Of a DNA stretch of 64,000 nucleotides, positions 25,393-34,192 are shown one piece after another. This stretch comes from Saccharibacillus sp. O23 (GTDB taxonomy: Bacteria > Bacillota > Bacilli > Paenibacillales > Paenibacillaceae): assembly GCF_002205895.1 (NCBI RefSeq), contig NZ_NJDE01000002.1, positions 62,001 to 126,000 on the forward strand, in the 5' to 3' direction. The stretch's first letter is position 1. Every line of letters starts with the position of its first letter. The position numbers and the translations under genes are program-made. Below the pieces are notes generated by a model that was not told where the DNA came from, did not search any database, and saw only the letters and a program-made list of their open reading frames with translations.

Positions 25393-26985
25393 ATGAAATA
25401 CAGCGAATGGGTAGCTCCCGAACGCTATAACATGACGGAAGAAATGGAGCGCCATGCGCCGGACAAGATCGCGCTCAAATGGCTGGGCGAATCGGACGAA
25501 CGGGCGGAGATCACTTACGGCGACCTGCTGAAGCAGGCGAATCGCCTGGCCGGAGGACTCGCGAAGTCCGGACTGCAAAAAGGCGACGCCGTCCTCGTGA
25601 CGGTTCCGCGCCGGATTATCGCGTACGTGATCTATCTGGCCTGCCTGAAGCTCGGTCTGGTCATTATCCCGTCTTCGGAAATGCTCCGGGCCAAAGATCT
25701 CTCGTACCGCCTGCGCCATTCGGAAGCGCGCGCGGTGATCTCTTGGCCGTCGGTAACGGCCGAAGTCGACCGGATCGAAGAAGAACTGCCGGCGCTGAAG
25801 CATCGCATCGTGGCGACCGAAGTCGGCGATTTCTCGGCGGCCGAAGGTTGGACGAACTTGAACGCGCTGATGGAGGGCCAAGCGGACTCGTTCGAGACGG
25901 TAGAGACGTTCCGCGACGATATGGCGATTCTCGCGTACACCTCGGGTACCACCGGCAATCCGAAAGGCGTGGTGCATACGCACGGCTGGGGATACGCGCA
26001 TCTTCGCATCACTTCGTCGTGGCTGGGCATCGAAGAGAGCGACACGGTCTGGGCGACGGCGGCTCCGGGCTGGCAGAAATGGATCTGGAGTCCGTTCTTG
26101 TCTGTGCTCGGCAGCGGGGCGACCGGATTCTTCTACAGCGGATCGTTCGAACCGAAACGTTATTTGCATCTGCTTCAAGACTACAAGATCGGCGTATTGT
26201 GCTGCACTCCGACGGAATACCGCCTCATGGCGAAATCGCACGGGTTGGACGAATACGATCTGAGCGGTCTGCGAAGCGCCGTATCGGCGGGCGAACCGCT
26301 GAATCAGGAAGTCATCAACGAATTCCGCAAACATCATGACCTGACGATTCGCGACGGTTACGGGCAGACCGAGAGCACGCTCTTGATCGGCAATCTGCTG
26401 GGTTCCGAGATCCGCCTCGGCGCGATGGGCAAATCGATGGCCGAAGGATTGGCGCTGGTCGTCGACGACGAAGGTCAACCGGTCGCTCCGGGCGAAGTCG
26501 GCAATATCGCCGTGCACGTCGAGCTTCCGGCGCTGTTCCGCGAATACTTCAAAGATCCGGAGCGCAAAGGCCAATCGATGCGCGGCGAATACTTTATCAC
26601 CGGCGACCGGGCAAGCCTCGACGAAGACGGCTACTTCTGGTTCGAAGGACGCGGCGACGACATCATTATCAGCTCGGGCTACACGATCGGGCCTTTCGAA
26701 GTCGAAGAAGCGCTGACGCGCCATCCGGCGGTCAAAGAATGCGCCGCCGTCGCGAGTCCCGACGAGATCCGCGGCAGCGTGGTCAAAGCGTTCGTCGTGC
26801 TGCGCGAAGGCGCGGAAGGCACGCCGGAACTGGTCAAAGAACTTCAGACCCATGTCAAAGAATGGACCGCTCCGTACAAATATCCGCGCAAGATCGAATT
26901 CGTGAGCGATCTGCCGAAGACCGCTTCCGGCAAGATCCGCCGGATCGAGCTGCGCGAACAAGAAAAGCGGAAGTCCGGGAACTAA
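25393..26985 (+). CDS. mbcS: Acyl-CoA synthetase, MbcS type
   Basis: 530 residues. AMP-forming acyl-CoA ligase: AMP-binding motif AYTSGTTGNPKGVVHTH (about residues 179-195), then GYGQTES, TGDRASLDEDGYFWFEGRGDD and the final catalytic Lys in KTASGKIRR. Closest in layout to MbcS/YtcI enzymes that activate medium or branched-chain fatty acids. The protein is cytosolic. AAAAGGAGAAGG precedes the ATG. The promoter carries a FapR-like box, consistent with lipid-linked control. A bidirectional terminator lies after it. Confidence 0.88.
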   Translation: MKYSEWVAPERYNMTEEMERHAPDKIALKWLGESDERAEITYGDLLKQANRLAGGLAKSGLQKGDAVLVTVPRRIIAYVIYLACLKLGLVIIPSSEMLRAKDLSYRLRHSEARAVISWPSVTAEVDRIEEELPALKHRIVATEVGDFSAAEGWTNLNALMEGQADSFETVETFRDDMAILAYTSGTTGNPKGVVHTHGWGYAHLRITSSWLGIEESDTVWATAAPGWQKWIWSPFLSVLGSGATGFFYSGSFEPKRYLHLLQDYKIGVLCCTPTEYRLMAKSHGLDEYDLSGLRSAVSAGEPLNQEVINEFRKHHDLTIRDGYGQTESTLLIGNLLGSEIRLGAMGKSMAEGLALVVDDEGQPVAPGEVGNIAVHVELPALFREYFKDPERKGQSMRGEYFITGDRASLDEDGYFWFEGRGDDIIISSGYTIGPFEVEEALTRHPAVKECAAVASPDEIRGSVVKAFVVLREGAEGTPELVKELQTHVKEWTAPYKYPRKIEFVSDLPKTASGKIRRIELREQEKRKSGN

Positions 26986-27072
26986 GCCTTTTTGCGTAAC
27001 GGCAAGCTAAGGGAGCCGATTTCGAGGCCTGCTTGCCGCGAATGAACGGTCGAAACCGGCCGGCCGCATATC

Positions 27073-27110
27073 GAAAAGAGAACTCCCGCTCTGCGGAAGT
27101 TCTCTTTTTG
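27073..27110. terminator. Bidirectional terminator between convergent genes
   Basis: GAAAAGAGAACT pairs with AGTTCTCTTTTT around a GC-rich loop; A run on one side and T run on the other serve mbcS (plus) and the MpsC-like gene (minus). Confidence 0.88.
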
Positions 27111-27163
27111 ACGCTGCGTATGCCGCTTTTGCTCGCGCGTTCGGTTGTGCCTTTTTCGTTTCC

Positions 27164-27862
27164 TTATTTCGTCTCGGCGTCTTCGAATACGCAGACCAGA
27201 AAACTTTTGTCTTCGCCGAACGCCCAATCCAGATACAAGCCTTTGAGCCTTCGGTCCAGCGTTTCTCCGATTTTGCCTTCGCGAATCAGTACCTGCTTTT
27301 CCAGAGTCCGTTTGACTTTGCGGAGCACGCCGGAAGCGCCCTGATCGATGAACGCTTTTTCGATTTTGATCAAGATGCCTTCGCGGATCATCACCAACAC
27401 GTTAGGCGACGCCCAATACGAATAGATGGCGTCGGGCATCTTTTCGATTTCGTAGGTGATGCCTCCGATTTCCCGGTGCAGTTCCAATTTGCCTTCGTAG
27501 TCGTCGCTCGAGTTCCGGTACGCGGCTTCGCCGAACATGCCGATCAGCACGCCGGACAGGTTGCGGTCGGACCAGTCGTAGTAGAAGGAGTCGACGCTGT
27601 GTCCGGTTCGCTCTCCGATCTGCCGCTTCAGTTCGGGCAGCAGGTGCTCTACCACCAATTCCCGTACGGAACGCAGCGCGTCGGGATCTTTCGAATCGAC
27701 GAGATCTTGAATTTCGCTTCCCACGAAGTCTTCGAGATAAATCACCAACGATCGTTCGTCCAGATTCACGTCGATCTTGCGGGGAGGCTGACCGAAATTG
27801 AGTTCGAACATCTCATGAACCAATTGTTCGATTTGCGGCTTCGCCGCGTCGTTCTTCAACAT
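27164..27862 (-). CDS. Tandem MpsC/DUF2294-domain protein
   Basis: 232 residues with two copies of a DUF2294-like domain (residues about 15-110 and 150-230). Copy 1 shows the family pattern RKIDVNLDERSLVIYLEDF followed by a helix with ALRSVRELVVEHLLPELK and then HSVDSFYYDW. Copy 2 repeats it as VLVMIREGILIKIEKAF, VLRKVKRTLEKQVLIREG and GLYLDWAFGEDKSFLVCVFED. MpsC was named for a sodium-linked membrane-potential system in staphylococci, but the domain has no membrane segments and its function here is unknown. Start ATG at 27862 after a GGGGGTG sequence. No mpsAB partner is nearby. Confidence 0.75.
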   Translation of the reverse strand: MLKNDAAKPQIEQLVHEMFELNFGQPPRKIDVNLDERSLVIYLEDFVGSEIQDLVDSKDPDALRSVRELVVEHLLPELKRQIGERTGHSVDSFYYDWSDRNLSGVLIGMFGEAAYRNSSDDYEGKLELHREIGGITYEIEKMPDAIYSYWASPNVLVMIREGILIKIEKAFIDQGASGVLRKVKRTLEKQVLIREGKIGETLDRRLKGLYLDWAFGEDKSFLVCVFEDAETK

Positions 27863-28108
27863 GCTGCACCCCCGAATGGCTGGGATAAGAAACGTTTAGC
27901 CGACCTGACAAGCACTTAACCTTTCCCTGGCTTTTTGACGCAGCGCCGGATTCGGGCGGGCCCGCCGGCGGATTCGGCGCTTGTTTTTCGGCGAAGCAGC
28001 ATGAATTGACGATATTTCGATATTTTACAAAGAGATTCGTGTACCTTTTTGATTCGGACGCTGATATGATTATATCTCGAACAACGTACTAGAAAAGTTG
28101 GAGGAATC

Positions 28109-29023
28109 ATGAAAAAATCTATCGCAATTCCGCTGGCGATCTCGATCGTGGCGGTATCTTTCTCGGCGATCTTCGTCAAATGGTCCGATGCGCCGTCGAC
28201 GGTGCTGAGCATGTACCGCATGTGGTTCGCCTGCGTGCTCATGCTGCCGATCGTCTGGACCAAACGCGCGGAATTCCGCAAGATCGGCAGACGCGAAGCT
28301 CGCATGTTGGTCTTCTCGGGCCTTTTTCTGGCCATGCATTTCGCGTTGTGGTTCGAATCGCTGAAGTTGACCACCGTAGCCAGTTCGACGATCATTCTGG
28401 CGCTTCAGCCGCTCGTCTCGCTGCTGGGCGGATTCCTCTTTTTCAAAGAGCGCACCACTAAAGCTTCGGTCTTCATGATGGTCATCGCCATGTTCGGCGT
28501 CGCGCTGATCGGTTGGGGAGACTTCGGATTAAGCGCTCAGGCCGTTCGCGGCGATCTGCTGTCGTTCTTGTGCGTGATCGCGGTCGTCGGCTATCTGTTC
28601 ATCGGGCAGAGCGTGGTTCGCAAATTGTCGCATTGGATCTACAGCTTCAGCGTGTTCTTGTCCGCCGCCGTGTTCTTGACGATCTACAATGTCGCGACGG
28701 CGCAGGAATTGTTCGCTTATCCCGCGCGGGAATGGGGCGTGTTCGCGCTGCTCGCGATCGTTCCGACGCTGGCGCATATCATCAACAACTGGCTGCTGAA
28801 TTACGTGAACGCCACGACCATCTCGGTCAGCATTCTGGGCGAACCGGTCGGCGCTTCGCTGCTGGCGGTGTGGCTGCTCGGCGAGCATATGACCGGCATT
28901 CAGATCGCGGGCGGACTGCTCGTGTTGACGGGCATGTTCCTGTTCCTTATGCGTCAGTCGAGCGGGGTGGCGTCGAAGGGTAAAACTTCGGGCGCGCCAG
29001 CACCGACAGCGGAAATCCCATAA
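28109..29023 (+). CDS. EamA/DMT family transporter
   Basis: 304 residues, ten predicted membrane segments in two EamA repeats (starting around residues 8 and 150), each opening with a charged loop after the first helix (FVKWSDAPSTVLSMYRMWF; GQSVVRKLSHWIYSF). Such proteins export amino acids, nucleobases or drugs; the cargo is not visible. GGAGGAATC precedes the ATG. A possible promoter is TTGATT at 28049 and TATATC at 28071. Its last 77 bases overlap the convergent GNAT gene. Confidence 0.9.
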   Translation: MKKSIAIPLAISIVAVSFSAIFVKWSDAPSTVLSMYRMWFACVLMLPIVWTKRAEFRKIGRREARMLVFSGLFLAMHFALWFESLKLTTVASSTIILALQPLVSLLGGFLFFKERTTKASVFMMVIAMFGVALIGWGDFGLSAQAVRGDLLSFLCVIAVVGYLFIGQSVVRKLSHWIYSFSVFLSAAVFLTIYNVATAQELFAYPAREWGVFALLAIVPTLAHIINNWLLNYVNATTISVSILGEPVGASLLAVWLLGEHMTGIQIAGGLLVLTGMFLFLMRQSSGVASKGKTSGAPAPTAEIP

Positions 29024-29522
29024 ACCGGCCGTACAGCCGCAGAAATTCCGCTTGTTCGACCGCTCCGCCGTATACGAGCGCTTCGTACAGAACGCCGAAC
29101 TCTTTGACCAGAAAGCCGGAGCCTTCATAACCGTTGCGAAGATAGAACCGGCGTCTTCGGGCCCGATCTTCCGCGCCGGGCTTGTCCGGTTCGACGTTCT
29201 CGATATTGAGCATGATGCGGCAGCCGGGATGGGCGAGCCGAACCTGTTCCAGCAGCCTGCTGCCGTAGCCTTGCGAACGGTAACGGGGATCGACGGCCAG
29301 ATACATCAGAAAAACCAGATCGTCGCGGCGCGCCAGATACGTAAAGCCGATCATGGCGTCCTGCTCGCGATACAAGACGAAATCGACATGGGGCTTCCGC
29401 GCTTTCCTGAAAAGGATCGACAGCGGGGCCCTTTCGTTTGCCGGGAAAGCTTCTTCGTACAACGTTTTGACCTGCGGAAAGAACGGGGAGTTTCGGGTTA
29501 CGGCTTCCGCTCTCAAGCTCAT
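28947..29522 (-). CDS. GNAT family N-acetyltransferase
   Basis: 191 residues from the ATG at 29522, chosen because AAAAGGAGA lies 8-12 bases upstream; a longer frame from 29594 has no site. The acetyl-CoA motif is DDLVFLMYLAVDPRYRSQGYGSRLLEQV (core RSQGYGS), followed by the late motif RFYLRNGYEGSGF. It resembles acetyltransferases of the aminoglycoside-like broad group; substrate unknown. The C-terminal 25 codons overlap the 3' end of the EamA gene on the other strand. Confidence 0.85.
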   Translation of the reverse strand: MSLRAEAVTRNSPFFPQVKTLYEEAFPANERAPLSILFRKARKPHVDFVLYREQDAMIGFTYLARRDDLVFLMYLAVDPRYRSQGYGSRLLEQVRLAHPGCRIMLNIENVEPDKPGAEDRARRRRFYLRNGYEGSGFLVKEFGVLYEALVYGGAVEQAEFLRLYGRFMGFPLSVLARPKFYPSTPPRSTDA

Positions 29523-29598
29523 GGGGCAGTCTCCTTTTCGGCGATCGTTCTTGGTTTCAAGTCTAAAGCTATGGAATCCCGGGCGCAAATCCATTATA

Positions 29599-29613
29599 GT
29601 AAAGTTGCTTTAC
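29599..29613. promoter_or_regulatory. Palindrome GTAAAG-TTG-CTTTAC between divergent genes
   Basis: A perfect 6-3-6 inverted repeat at 29599-29613 next to TATAGT (29595). It is located between the GNAT gene (minus) and the ykvR-like gene (plus), where an operator for either would lie. Confidence 0.4.
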
Positions 29614-29687
29614 CCCCGAACGTCCCGATCGGTTCGAGAACGGGGCGGCGAGGCGGTTCTACATAATCGAGCGAAGGAGGCGAGGCC

Positions 29688-29999
29688 ATGAATACCGATG
29701 CGGCCCATGTCGAGATTTGGCTCGACGAAAGGCGCTTCGAAGCGACCGGACTGCGCGAGTTCGCGGTGACGGAGCAAGACGGCTCGGAGCGGCGGGCGTT
29801 CGCCTTCGATTTCAAGGTGACGCATGAAGACTATCATGACGTAACGACGCTCCTCTATAAAGGAGAGTTTCGCCTGCGCGTTCCCGCTCTTCAAGCGGAA
29901 CTTCGGACAGGCATTCATAATTACTCGACGTCCTTGGACAATCTGTACGAAAAAGGGGCGGTCGGCGATTATCATCTGGAATTGATCGAACGCGCCTGA
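29688..29999 (+). CDS. YkvR-like DUF3219 protein
   Basis: 103 residues. Recognised from the family pattern AFDFKVTHEDYHDVTTLLYKG (first half) and NYSTSLDNLYEKGAVGDYHLELIE at the C terminus, which closely follows B. subtilis YkvR. A small beta-barrel-like cytosolic protein of unknown function. The ribosome binding site is GAAGGAGG. It is followed after 47 bases by a dinB-like gene with its own ribosome binding site. Confidence 0.85.
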   Translation: MNTDAAHVEIWLDERRFEATGLREFAVTEQDGSERRAFAFDFKVTHEDYHDVTTLLYKGEFRLRVPALQAELRTGIHNYSTSLDNLYEKGAVGDYHLELIERA

Positions 30000-30046
30000 C
30001 CGCTCCGAGTCTAAGCTTTTCAATTCGAATTTTTCGGAGGGAAACT

Positions 30047-30517
30047 ATGAACAATCGCGACATTTTGCTGGAGCAGCTTCGAACCTGCCGCAACGAGAAC
30101 GGTTGGTTCACGTCGATGGCTTCCGCGGTCAAAGGATTGACGCAGAAACAAGCCGACTGGAAAAGCAACGAAGAGATGAACAGCGTGCACGAGATCGTTC
30201 GCCATCTCAATTTTTACAACGAACGCTATCTTAACCGGTTTCTCGAACTTCAGATCGCCCGTCCGAAAGTCGACAGCAACGACGATACTTTCGAACCTCA
30301 GGAAGGCGAAGAAGGTTCGTGGAGCGAAGCGGTGGGCGCGTACGACCGTACGCTGGAAAGATGGATCGAGGCGGTCGAACAGGCGGACGACGACCGGATG
30401 AATAAATGGACGGGCGACTTGACCCATCTGACGATCCATAATGCTTACCATATCGGGCAAATCGTGTTGATTCGCAAGCAGCAAGGTTCGTGGGACAAGA
30501 AATACGGCGTGAGCTGA
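30047..30517 (+). CDS. DinB family protein
   Basis: 156 residues, a four-helix bundle of the DinB/YfiT type. Metal-ligand histidines are visible in SVHEIVRHLNFYNERY and, near the end, in LTIHNAYHIGQIVLIRKQQG. The WTDxE-like interior and this spacing match the family. Members include bacillithiol S-transferases and thiol-dependent enzymes; the specific reaction is not determinable. It is 16 bases upstream of a LysR gene and may be co-transcribed with it. Confidence 0.9.
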   Translation: MNNRDILLEQLRTCRNENGWFTSMASAVKGLTQKQADWKSNEEMNSVHEIVRHLNFYNERYLNRFLELQIARPKVDSNDDTFEPQEGEEGSWSEAVGAYDRTLERWIEAVEQADDDRMNKWTGDLTHLTIHNAYHIGQIVLIRKQQGSWDKKYGVS

Positions 30518-30533
30518 AAGCGGGGGACGGGAA

Positions 30534-31466
30534 TTGACTTTACAGCAGCTCAGGTATGCGATCGAGGTGGCGGGCTGCGGCTCCATCAACGAGGCGGCGA
30601 AGCGTCTGTTCATCTCGCAGCCGAGCTTATCCAATGCGATCAAAGATTTGGAGCAGGAACTCGGCATCACGATCTTCGACCGGACGAATCGCGGCATTAC
30701 GCTGTCGGCCGACGGCGTGGAATTCATGGCGCATGCCCGGCAGATCGTCGAACAGGCGGAACTGCTGGAAGGGCGTTATAAGAACAAGCGCCGGAGCGCC
30801 ATGCATTTTGCCGTATCCACGCAGCATTACGCGTTCGCTTCGGAAGCGTTCGCCGCGCTGCTCGAAGGCGGCGTGGGCGACGAATACAATTTTTCGCTGC
30901 GCGAAACGCAGACCTACGACATTATCGAAGACGTCCGGACGCTTCGCAGCGATCTGGGCATTCTGTATCTGTGCGACCGCAATTCCAGAGTCATGAACAA
31001 GCTGTTCAGCGACGGCAGCTTGAAATTCACGCCTCTGTTCAATACGCAGCCGCACGTCTTCGTGGGCGCTTCGCATCCGCTGGCGCGCCGGGAGATCGTC
31101 GCGCCGGAGGAACTCGAACCTTATCCGTATATCACGTTCGATCAAGGCGAGAACAGTTCGCTGCATTTCGCGGAAGAGATGCTGCCTCTGCCGGAAGCCG
31201 CGCGCGGGATCAAAGTCAATGACCGGGCGACGCTCTCCAGTCTGCTGGCCAGCAGCAGCGGCTATACGGTAGGAACGGGAATCCTGGCTTCGGAACTGAG
31301 CGGAACGGTATTGAAATCGGTGCCTGTCGATACGCGCGAATTGTTCACGATCGGCTGGATCGCGCACAAAGACCGGCGTCCCAGCGCGATCGCGGCTTCG
31401 TACATCGACCTGCTTAACGATCTGGTAGCCAGAAGGTATTTTGCGGCGAACCAATTCCTGTTCTGA
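30534..31466 (+). CDS. LysR-family transcriptional regulator
   Basis: 310 residues, TTG start at 30534 following GGGGGACGGG. N-terminal winged helix is canonical (LQQLRYAIEVAGCGSINEAA, FISQPSLSNAIKDLEQELG, FDRTNRGITLSADG) and the C-terminal two-lobed effector domain follows. It resembles the CysL/CmbR-type regulators of sulfur metabolism. It is immediately followed, 47 bases on, by two MetE-like methionine synthase genes, so it is the likely regulator of those genes. No S-box riboswitch was found in front of them. Confidence 0.9.
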   Translation: MTLQQLRYAIEVAGCGSINEAAKRLFISQPSLSNAIKDLEQELGITIFDRTNRGITLSADGVEFMAHARQIVEQAELLEGRYKNKRRSAMHFAVSTQHYAFASEAFAALLEGGVGDEYNFSLRETQTYDIIEDVRTLRSDLGILYLCDRNSRVMNKLFSDGSLKFTPLFNTQPHVFVGASHPLARREIVAPEELEPYPYITFDQGENSSLHFAEEMLPLPEAARGIKVNDRATLSSLLASSSGYTVGTGILASELSGTVLKSVPVDTRELFTIGWIAHKDRRPSAIAASYIDLLNDLVARRYFAANQFLF

Positions 31467-31513
31467 CGGCAGCGGTTCGCGTCCATTTTCATTCAACATT
31501 TCGGGAGGAACGT

Positions 31514-32653
31514 ATGCATAGTCCAGTGCTCGGCACCACCAGAATCCATCCGCCTTTTCGCTGCGATATCGTGGGCAGCTTCCTGCGTCCGCCTGAACTG
31601 CTCGAAGCCCGGAAGCTTCATCGGGAAGGGCGATTGACCGACGAAGGGTTATACGAACTCGAGACGGCCGAGATCGTCAAGCTGGCGGAGCGTCAGCGCG
31701 AGATCGGCTTGCAGGTGGCTACGGACGGCGAATTCCGCCGTTCGTGGTGGCACCTCGACTTTTTCTTCGGCGTCCAAGGCACGGAACGTATCGACCTGAA
31801 CGCCGCCGCGGGCCGCACGGACGCGAAGCAGCGGGCGGAGACGTTTCGCGTGAAAGAGAAGATCTCGTTCGGCGATCATCCGCTGCTGGAACATTTCAAA
31901 GCGTTCGTGCCGATCGCGAAGCAAAACGGCCTGCTGCCGAAGATGACCATTCCGTCGCCGTCGCTGTTCCATTTCGTGCAGCGTTATAACGGCGGCGAAG
32001 CTTACGGCAGCGACGAAGAACTGTACGCGGACATTATCCGCGTCTACCGCGACGCGATCCGCGCGTTCTACGACGCGGGCTGCCGCTATTTGCAGCTCGA
32101 CGATACGTCTTGGGGCACGTTGTGCAGTCTGCTGCATCGCACGCAGCTTCGCAGTCAAGGCACGGACCCCGATCGGCTCGCGGCCGATTACGTTCGCCTG
32201 ATCAACGAGTCGATCGCCGAACGTCCGGCCGACATGACGATCGCTTTGCACGTCTGTCGGGGCAACTTCCATTCGACGTGGTTCGCTTCGGGCGGCTACG
32301 AGCCGGTGGCGGAAGCGCTGTTCGGCGGCTGCGAAGTCGATGCCTTTTTCTTGGAATACGACAACGAACGGGCCGGAGGCTTCGAACCGCTGCGCTTCGT
32401 CCGCGATCAATTCGTCGTCTTGGGTCTGGTCACGACCAAACACGGCGGACTCGAGAGCAAAGAAGTGCTGAAGTCGCGCATCGCGGAAGCCGCGGCTTTC
32501 GTGAATCTCGACCGTCTGTGTCTCAGCACGCAGTGCGGATTCGCTTCGACCGAAGAAGGCAATCTGCTGACCGAAGACGAACAGTGGGACAAGATCCGGC
32601 TGGTCGCCGAGACGGCGGCCGAAGTGTGGCCGGAAGCGGCGGGATCGTTGTAA
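31514..32653 (+). CDS. Cobalamin-independent methionine synthase-like protein (YxjG/YxjH type), copy 1
   Basis: 379 residues, equal to the C-terminal catalytic half of MetE. It transfers a methyl group to homocysteine. Zinc ligands are visible as His and Cys in LHVCRGNF and Cys in STQCGFAST; the N-terminal DIVGSFLRPPELLEAR and DGEFRRSWWHLDFFF patterns are typical of the short YxjG/YxjH proteins. The methyl donor for this short form is uncertain. CGGGAGGAACG precedes the ATG. Its paralogue follows at 32886. Confidence 0.9.
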   Translation: MHSPVLGTTRIHPPFRCDIVGSFLRPPELLEARKLHREGRLTDEGLYELETAEIVKLAERQREIGLQVATDGEFRRSWWHLDFFFGVQGTERIDLNAAAGRTDAKQRAETFRVKEKISFGDHPLLEHFKAFVPIAKQNGLLPKMTIPSPSLFHFVQRYNGGEAYGSDEELYADIIRVYRDAIRAFYDAGCRYLQLDDTSWGTLCSLLHRTQLRSQGTDPDRLAADYVRLINESIAERPADMTIALHVCRGNFHSTWFASGGYEPVAEALFGGCEVDAFFLEYDNERAGGFEPLRFVRDQFVVLGLVTTKHGGLESKEVLKSRIAEAAAFVNLDRLCLSTQCGFASTEEGNLLTEDEQWDKIRLVAETAAEVWPEAAGSL

Positions 32654-32708
32654 GCCGGGGCCGCTATTCGGCTTGTGCTTCGACCTCGCCCTGCGAATAA
32701 TTCCGACT

Positions 32709-32754
32709 GCTATACCCCGTTATACGCATTCGCGATAACGGGGTATAGCTTTTT
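32709..32754 (+). terminator. Strong terminator between the two methionine synthase genes
   Basis: GCTATACCCCGTTAT pairs perfectly with ATAACGGGGTATAGC, followed by TTTTT. It separates transcription of the LysR-copy 1 unit from copy 2. Confidence 0.92.
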
Positions 32755-32885
32755 GGCGTTAGTCCGCCCTGATCGAAACGTGGTAGAGTAGCTGTTAATC
32801 AGTCGGACCCAGCGAGCAGGCATAACGCTTGCTTAGACATCGAACTCGCGATTCTATTCCGCATTTCCCTAAGGAGGGCTTATTC

Positions 32886-34028
32886 ATGAGCACGATCTTC
32901 GAGCAAGCGATTCAAAGAGACACGGTTCCGTTCCGTCACGATATCGTAGGCAGTTTCTTGCGTCCGCAGGCGATCAAGGAGGCCCGCGCTCGATTCGCGG
33001 CCGGAGAGATCGACGCCGCGCAGCTTCGCAAGGTCGAAGACGAAGAGATTACCAAGCTGGTCGCCAAACAAAAAGAAGTCGGCCTGCAAGGCGTAACCGA
33101 CGGCGAATTCCGCCGCTCTTGGTGGCATCTCGACTTCTTCTGGGGACTCGGCGGCGTCGGCAAAAAGTCTTCCGACAGCGGCTATCTGTTCCACGGCGTC
33201 GAATCGCGCGCCGAAACGGCGCTCCTGACCGGGAAGGTCGGCGAAGGAGCCGATCATCCGATGGTCGAAGACTTCAAGTTCTTGAAGAGCGTCGCCGGCG
33301 ACGACGTCGTGGCGCGTCAGACCATTCCGGCTCCGGCCCAACTGCTGTTCGAACTGTTCCGCGGCGACAATATCAAGACCGTGCACGAATTCTATCCGAA
33401 CGTCCAAGACTTGTACGCCGACGTGGCGACGGCTTACCGCGACGCGATCTTGGCTTTCTACGAAGCGGGCTGTCGCAATATCCAATTGGACGATTGCACG
33501 TGGGGCGCGCTGAGCGATCGTCAGTTCCGGGCGATGCAAGAAGAAGCGGGCGGCAACATCGACGAGATGGCAAAAGGATTCCTGCTCGTGAACAATCTGG
33601 CGATCGAGAATCTGCCTGCCGACTTGGTCGTGACGACTCACGTCTGCCGAGGCAACTTCAAATCCACGTATGCCGGCGAAGGCGGCGGATACGATCCGAT
33701 CGCGGAGATCTTGTTCGGCGGATCGAACGTATCGGCGTTCTATCTCGAATACGACAGCGACCGTGCCGGCGGTTTCGAGCCGCTTCGTTACGTCAAGAAC
33801 CAGCAGGTCGTGCTGGGACTGTTCAGTTCCAAGTTCGGCGAACTGGAAGACAAAGCGCAGATCTTGAAACGGATCGAGGAAGCCGCTCGGTACGTGGACA
33901 TCAACCAATTGTGCGTGAGTCCGCAATGCGGATTCGCTTCGACGGAGGAAGGCAATATCTTGACCGAAGAACAGCAGTGGGCGAAACTTCGTTTCGTCAA
34001 GGAAGTCGCGGACGAAGTCTGGGGCTGA
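32886..34028 (+). CDS. Cobalamin-independent methionine synthase-like protein (YxjG/YxjH type), copy 2
   Basis: 380 residues. Start ATG at 32886 set by AAGGAGGG upstream; a longer frame from 32829 was rejected. Shares with copy 1 the sequence DIVGSFLRPQ, DGEFRRSWWHLDFFWG, THVCRGNF (His/Cys zinc ligands) and SPQCGFASTEEGN. It differs by insertions in the middle region. Being preceded by a terminator it needs its own promoter in 32755-32885, which lacks an S-box. Two diverged paralogues may use different methyl donors or act at different sulfur levels. Confidence 0.9.
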   Translation: MSTIFEQAIQRDTVPFRHDIVGSFLRPQAIKEARARFAAGEIDAAQLRKVEDEEITKLVAKQKEVGLQGVTDGEFRRSWWHLDFFWGLGGVGKKSSDSGYLFHGVESRAETALLTGKVGEGADHPMVEDFKFLKSVAGDDVVARQTIPAPAQLLFELFRGDNIKTVHEFYPNVQDLYADVATAYRDAILAFYEAGCRNIQLDDCTWGALSDRQFRAMQEEAGGNIDEMAKGFLLVNNLAIENLPADLVVTTHVCRGNFKSTYAGEGGGYDPIAEILFGGSNVSAFYLEYDSDRAGGFEPLRYVKNQQVVLGLFSSKFGELEDKAQILKRIEEAARYVDINQLCVSPQCGFASTEEGNILTEEQQWAKLRFVKEVADEVWG

Positions 34029-34040
34029 ATCCGTTTTAGG

Positions 34041-34071
34041 AAGTCCCGGTTTTCGGACCGGGACTTTTTTT
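34041..34071 (+). terminator. Terminator after methionine synthase copy 2
   Basis: AAGTCCCGGT-TTTCGG-ACCGGGACTT followed by TTTTTT. Strong intrinsic terminator. Confidence 0.92.
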
Positions 34072-34192
34072 GTGCGCGAAATGAGCGTACAATAGGGAAC
34101 CATAACCGATCATACTTTGTCCCGTCAACGGGACTCATCCCATACCCAGCGGCATACGCAGCTGTACGAGAAAAAGGAGCGAAGAGATTCCT

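Noticed and set aside
32755-32885. S-box (SAM) riboswitch before the second methionine synthase gene
   Set aside because: I looked for the conserved S-box core and anti-terminator arrangement and did not see it.
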